A stretch of 64,000 nucleotides of DNA from Clostridia bacterium (GTDB taxonomy: Bacteria; Bacillota; Clostridia; Lachnospirales; Lachnospiraceae). Of this stretch, positions 60,920-64,000 are shown piece after piece. The notes below the pieces were generated by a model, which worked only from the letters and a program-made list of their open reading frames with translations, was not told where the DNA came from and made no database searches. Each line of letters opens with the position of its first letter. Position 1 is the stretch's first letter. Position numbers and translations under genes: made by a program. Location: contig JAQXQS010000194.1 in assembly GCA_029101305.1 (NCBI GenBank), positions 1 through 64,000 of the forward strand, read 5' to 3'.

Positions 60920-62503
60920 ATGGCAACATGGAAAAATCTTGACACACTTGATTCTTTTGCCAGACTGAACAGTCTTAAGAACCACGTAGACATTGCAGCA
61001 GCTCTGTCAGGGGAAGAAGGTGGCAAGCGTGTAGCTGATTATAGTACAAAGATGGCAGCAGGTCTGACTTACAACTATGCAGCCAAACAGGTTGACGAAA
61101 CTGTTTTAAATGCACTTGCACAGCTGGCTGACGAGGCGCAGCTGATCGACAAGTTCCAGGAATTATACAATGGTGCTGTGATCAATACAGGAGAGAACCG
61201 TATGGTTCTTCATCATCTGGCACGCAGACAGCTTGGCGATCCTGTTGTTGTAGACGGTGTAGACAAGCGTGAGTTCTATGTTGCCCAGCAGAAGAAGGCA
61301 GCTGATTTCGCTAATAAGGTTCATGCAGGTGAGATCACCAATGAAGCTGGCGAGAAATTTACCACTGTTGTCCAGATCGGTATCGGCGGAAGTGACCTTG
61401 GTCCACGTGCCCTTTACATCGCACTTGAGAACTGGGCGAAGGCAAATAACACCTTTAAGATGGAAGCGAAATTCATCAGCAACGTTGACCCGGATGATGC
61501 AGCTGCAGTCCTTGCTTCTGTAGATCTTGCACACTCCTTATTCATCGTTGTATCCAAGTCCGGTACTACCCTTGAGACACTGACCAACGAAGCATTTGTA
61601 AAAGACGCCCTGACTAAGGCAGGATTAAATCCGTCCAAGCATATGCTTGCAGTTACAAGTGAGACCTCACCTCTTGCAAAGAGCGAGGATTACCTGACTG
61701 CAATCTTCATGGACGATTATATCGGCGGCCGCTACTCTTCTGTTTCCGGTGTAGGCGGAGCGATCCTTTCCCTTGCATTCGGCCCGGAAGTATTTGCACA
61801 GCTGCTTGATGGCGCAGCAGCTGAGGATCAGCTTGCTACCAACCGTAACCTTATGGAGAACCCGGATATGCTGGATGCCCTTATCGGTATCTATGAGCGA
61901 AATGTACAGGGCTATCCTTCCACCGCTGTTCTTCCATACTCACAGGCATTAAGCCGTTTCCCTGCACACCTTCAGCAGTGTGATATGGAGTCCAATGGTA
62001 AAACTGTCAACCGTTTCGGTGAGCCTGTAAACTATGTGACCGGTCCGGTTATCTTCGGTGAGCCAGGAACCAACGGACAGCATTCCTTCTACCAGTTATT
62101 ACATCAGGGTTCTGACATCATCCCGCTTCAGTTTATCGGCTTTAAGAAGAGCCAGCTCGGCGTAGATGTTGACATTGAGAACAGCACCAGCCAGCAGAAG
62201 CTTTGCGCGAACGTTGCAGCACAGATTGTTGCATTCGCCTGCGGTAAAGAGGATGAGAACCTGAATAAGAACTTCAAGGGTGGACGTCCATCCAGCATTA
62301 TCATCGGCGAAGAGCTCACACCAGCTTCCCTTGGCGCATTACTTGCTCACTTTGAGAACAAGATCATGTTCCAGGGCTTCGTATGGAACCTGAACAGCTT
62401 CGATCAGGAAGGTGTACAGCTTGGTAAAGTTCTTGCGAAACGTGTGCTTGCACACAATACAGATGGTGCTCTTAAAGTATTCAGTGATCTTCTGAATATC
62501 TAA
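60920..62503 (+). CDS. pgi: Glucose-6-phosphate isomerase
   Basis: A 527-residue phosphoglucose isomerase interconverting glucose-6-phosphate and fructose-6-phosphate in glycolysis. Visible are VVQIGIGGSDLGPRALYIAL, VVSKSGTTLETLTNEAF, DDYIGGRYSSVSGVGG, and GEPGTNGQHSFYQLLHQG, which carry the active-site residues. Length and sequence fit the longer bacterial form. AAGGAGG lies upstream. Its codon use is strongly biased, as for a highly expressed gene. Its TAA stop is part of a family 1 repeat. Confidence 0.96.
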   Translation: MATWKNLDTLDSFARLNSLKNHVDIAAALSGEEGGKRVADYSTKMAAGLTYNYAAKQVDETVLNALAQLADEAQLIDKFQELYNGAVINTGENRMVLHHLARRQLGDPVVVDGVDKREFYVAQQKKAADFANKVHAGEITNEAGEKFTTVVQIGIGGSDLGPRALYIALENWAKANNTFKMEAKFISNVDPDDAAAVLASVDLAHSLFIVVSKSGTTLETLTNEAFVKDALTKAGLNPSKHMLAVTSETSPLAKSEDYLTAIFMDDYIGGRYSSVSGVGGAILSLAFGPEVFAQLLDGAAAEDQLATNRNLMENPDMLDALIGIYERNVQGYPSTAVLPYSQALSRFPAHLQQCDMESNGKTVNRFGEPVNYVTGPVIFGEPGTNGQHSFYQLLHQGSDIIPLQFIGFKKSQLGVDVDIENSTSQQKLCANVAAQIVAFACGKEDENLNKNFKGGRPSSIIIGEELTPASLGALLAHFENKIMFQGFVWNLNSFDQEGVQLGKVLAKRVLAHNTDGALKVFSDLLNI

Positions 62504-62580
62504 ACAAACATGTTTGCTTACGCAGACATCACCATAGCAGACATCACCATAAATGAAAATTTTTACATTTTCATTTATGG
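62500..62580. repeat. Dispersed repeat family 1, copy C, with perfect hairpin
   Basis: CTAAACAAACATGTTTGC, TTAC, GCAGACATCACCAT, then a second GCAGACATCACCAT. After it CCATAAATGAAAAT, six bases, ATTTTCATTTATGG is a perfect 14-bp inverted repeat (62547-62580). The pgi stop codon lies inside the repeat start. Confidence 0.75.
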
Positions 62581-62603
62581 AATTCATACACACAGCGAGC
62601 CAA

Positions 62604-62640
62604 ACGGCAATTGCGGAAAATTCTGTAATTGCCGTTTTTA
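62604..62640 (+). terminator. pgi terminator
   Basis: ACGGCAATTGCGG and CTGTAATTGCCGT pair, followed by TTTTTAT. Confidence 0.9.
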
Positions 62641-62701
62641 TATTCTCAAAATATTCTACATACTTGTGATTTCAAATTTCCTCACGCATTCGAAGCCACA
62701 C

Positions 62702-62745
62702 AAAAAAAAGCTACCGTCAATTACAATCCAGCAATTAACCGTAGC
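62702..62745 (-). terminator. Terminator of the HATPase-like gene
   Basis: On the minus strand GCTACGGTTAATT and AATTGACGGTAGC pair, followed by an eight-base T run. Confidence 0.85.
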
Positions 62746-62859
62746 CTTTCCTTTTATCATTCTATTATAACTCATCGCATCTTCTTCGCCGCCAGTCAAA
62801 CCAGTTCCAAAGATACTTTACGTGTCGTAAATACAATGCATTTTACTCTCTAAATTTTA

Positions 62860-63225
62860 TTACGCCATCTGCACTCCCCAGCGTTTTTCGCCAGCAGCTC
62901 TCGCATCTGCATTTCCAGCTACGAAAAAGCTTCTGTTTCTCCAGGTTCCTGCTCCATTATCCATATAATTGATTTTCGCACCATCAGATGCTCTCTCTAC
63001 CTGGATCCGCATTTCCATAGGAACTACCGCGCTATGCATCAGGCTGTTTTTCACAAGCTCATCCAGTTCCACTGCCAGCTGATTCTTGTCTGCATACACA
63101 TATATTTTTTCTTCTGCCAGGTCAGCCTCCAGCCATTCCTGTCCTTTTGTGAAATATTTCTGTCTTGCCTTTACAAATTCATCTATAAAACTGTTGACTT
63201 CTATTTTCTGTAATGTCTTTCTCAT
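62860..63225 (-). CDS. Small orphan histidine-kinase-like ATPase domain protein
   Basis: A 121-residue protein resembling the start of a GHKL ATPase domain: VYADKNQLAVELDELVKNSLMH (about 47-68) gives the N-box with E-L-x-x-N, and KINYMDNGAG (about 84-93) the G1-like box. The G2 glycine box that closes the ATP lid is absent, and there is no phosphoacceptor His domain. It is therefore either an incomplete sensor-kinase remnant or a divergent small ATPase. A ribosome site (AGGAGG) and a terminator frame it as an expressed unit. Confidence 0.5.
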   Translation of the reverse strand: MRKTLQKIEVNSFIDEFVKARQKYFTKGQEWLEADLAEEKIYVYADKNQLAVELDELVKNSLMHSAVVPMEMRIQVERASDGAKINYMDNGAGTWRNRSFFVAGNADARAAGEKRWGVQMA

Positions 63226-63288
63226 AAAAAAGCCTCCTTGCTTTTTCTGCCTGTATCAGTTCTCTTACTTTTTTCTTTTCTGAAAGAC

Positions 63289-63355
63289 ATTATAGTCTCC
63301 TATGTTAAATTTCAGGTATTGCTAATGTTAAACATATTTAAAATTATTTAACATT
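63289..63355 (-). promoter_or_regulatory. TATAAT box with repeated TTTAACAT motifs
   Basis: A -10 TATAAT (63289-63294) for the gene at 62860-63225 lacks a clear -35 box. The motif ATGTTAAA occurs at 63302-63309 and 63325-63332, and its inverse TTTAACAT near 63346. This pattern suggests binding sites for an activator. Confidence 0.4.
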
Positions 63356-63579
63356 GTGTAATGTGTTTTTTTACTTTTGGCCGATTTCTGACCGGTTCTG
63401 TTGTTATACCGACGGGTCAGTTCCAGTACGATTACCACTCCATATAAAAGAAACTGGAATCCAACTACATGGCCCGAAAAATCCATATAAGGATTGTAAT
63501 AATCTAATATCTTCGTTACCATGCACACCAGACTGCAAACTACACAGATATGAAGTAATATTCCTCTTATTCCGCTCAT
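63328..63579 (-). CDS. Small hydrophobic membrane protein, unknown
   Basis: An 83-residue protein with two predicted membrane segments (about 7-24 and 38-54) and a basic C-terminal tail (RRYNNRTGQKSAKSKK). AGGAGG lies eight bases before ATG. I recognise no family. It lies upstream of the HATPase-like gene in the same direction, and the last codons overlap the repeated TTTAACAT motifs. Confidence 0.55.
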   Translation of the reverse strand: MSGIRGILLHICVVCSLVCMVTKILDYYNPYMDFSGHVVGFQFLLYGVVIVLELTRRYNNRTGQKSAKSKKTHYTMLNNFKYV

Positions 63580-63655
63580 GATAATTCCTCCTGTTCGTTA
63601 TTCCTACCATTTATTTCTAATATCCAATGCTTTCCATTTATTCCCGCAAAAATTT

Positions 63656-63725
63656 GTAATGCTTCAGAGCCAGCCTCCCCCCTTCGCATTTCGTCGCTGT
63701 GGCTGATCTGCCAAATGGATTTGTT
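63656..63725. repeat. Left half of a MITE copy
   Basis: GTAATGCTTCAGAGCCAGCC, then CATTTCGTCG and GCCAAATGGATTT match the left half of the 48451-48595 element. Confidence 0.65.
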
Positions 63726-63738
63726 TTCTAAAATTTGT

Positions 63739-64000
63739 TTACAACATAGTCTTGTCCAGGATAAAAATCCCATCTGCGATCTCATGCTCCGGCTTATACG
63801 GATGATTGGCCGTAGTCCCATTAAATGTCATAAATGAACAGTGCCCTCCATCCAGATTATATGCTTTTTTACAGCCAAGATCTTCAAATACCTTTGCCAT
63901 CTCATCCAGAAACATTCCTCTTGTAGTGCTCTGTCTTCCATCTACCAGAAGCAGGCAGTAATGTCCAGGTTCGTAATACCCCAGTGCCGTTCTTGGATGG
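63739..64000 (-). CDS. Phosphodiester glycosidase family protein, C-terminal part
   Basis: The last 87 codons of a gene entering from the right edge. The readable end HPRTALGYYEPGHYCLLLVD, GRQSTTRGMFLDEMAKVFED, LGCKKAYNLDGGHCSFMTF is characteristic of the NAGPA (phosphodiester glycosidase) domain: the GRxxxxxG-M turn, LGCxxAxNLDGG and the final strand. Such proteins are usually exported and cleave sugar phosphodiesters or act on cell-wall glycans. The N-terminus and any signal peptide are outside the window. Confidence 0.8.
   Translation of the reverse strand, partial: HPRTALGYYEPGHYCLLLVDGRQSTTRGMFLDEMAKVFEDLGCKKAYNLDGGHCSFMTFNGTTANHPYKPEHEIADGIFILDKTML

Overview
This 64-kb window looks like the chromosome of an anaerobic Firmicute of the Lachnospiraceae, possibly Blautia or a close relative. 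I infer this from gene families and sequence style, not from a marker gene. The signs are moderate GC, strong AGGAGG-type ribosome binding sites, T-box, manganese and cobalamin riboswitches, CsoR/CopA copper control, an Hcp-ferredoxin pair and larBC. No rRNA, tRNA, phage, IS transposase or CRISPR array was seen. Most genes lie on the minus strand.

Layout. 1-1.6 kb: the start of a TRAP transporter operon behind a T-box leader. 1.7-18.6 kb: a minus-strand wall teichoic acid or surface glycopolymer cluster. It holds tagG and tagH export genes, an acyltransferase, two GT4 glycosyltransferases, a Stealth phosphotransferase, three intact TagF-like enzymes, tagD, one degenerate TagF-like protein and a heterodimeric ABC exporter. 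18.7-20.8 kb: larB and larC (nickel-pincer cofactor). 21-31.7 kb: an MMPL exporter followed by a metal-homeostasis block. That block contains feoAB fused behind a Fur box, mntP behind a manganese riboswitch, a cation exchanger behind a second similar riboswitch, and an HMA protein/P-type ATPase/ArsR operon. 31.9-36.7 kb: a PAS protein, a PatB-like C-S lyase and a Crp/Fnr regulator, divergent from hcp and its ferredoxin. 37.6-43.5 kb: a fructose PTS operon (fruK, fruA, HPr, ptsI, fruR) in which ptsI has an in-frame amber codon. 43.8-50 kb: a fused ABC transporter, a flavoprotein and an alanine/glycine symporter. 50-57.2 kb: three secreted proteins (a single-module protein, an exported CbiK behind a cobalamin riboswitch, and a 1323-residue surface protein behind an unidentified structured leader). 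57.2-60.7 kb: csoR and a copA with a C-terminal CopZ domain. 60.8-64 kb: pgi, small genes and a partial phosphodiester glycosidase.

The strongest candidates for something undescribed are: the secreted CbiK and repeated-module surface proteins, possibly a tetrapyrrole-handling system at the cell surface; an isoleucine-type T-box in front of a TRAP transporter; the nonsense codon in ptsI next to an HPr lacking Ser46; a CopA-CopZ fusion that keeps an internal ribosome binding site and start codon; and a 145-bp MITE with perfect terminal inverted repeats and an 8-bp target duplication. Three dispersed short repeat families mark the intergenic regions.
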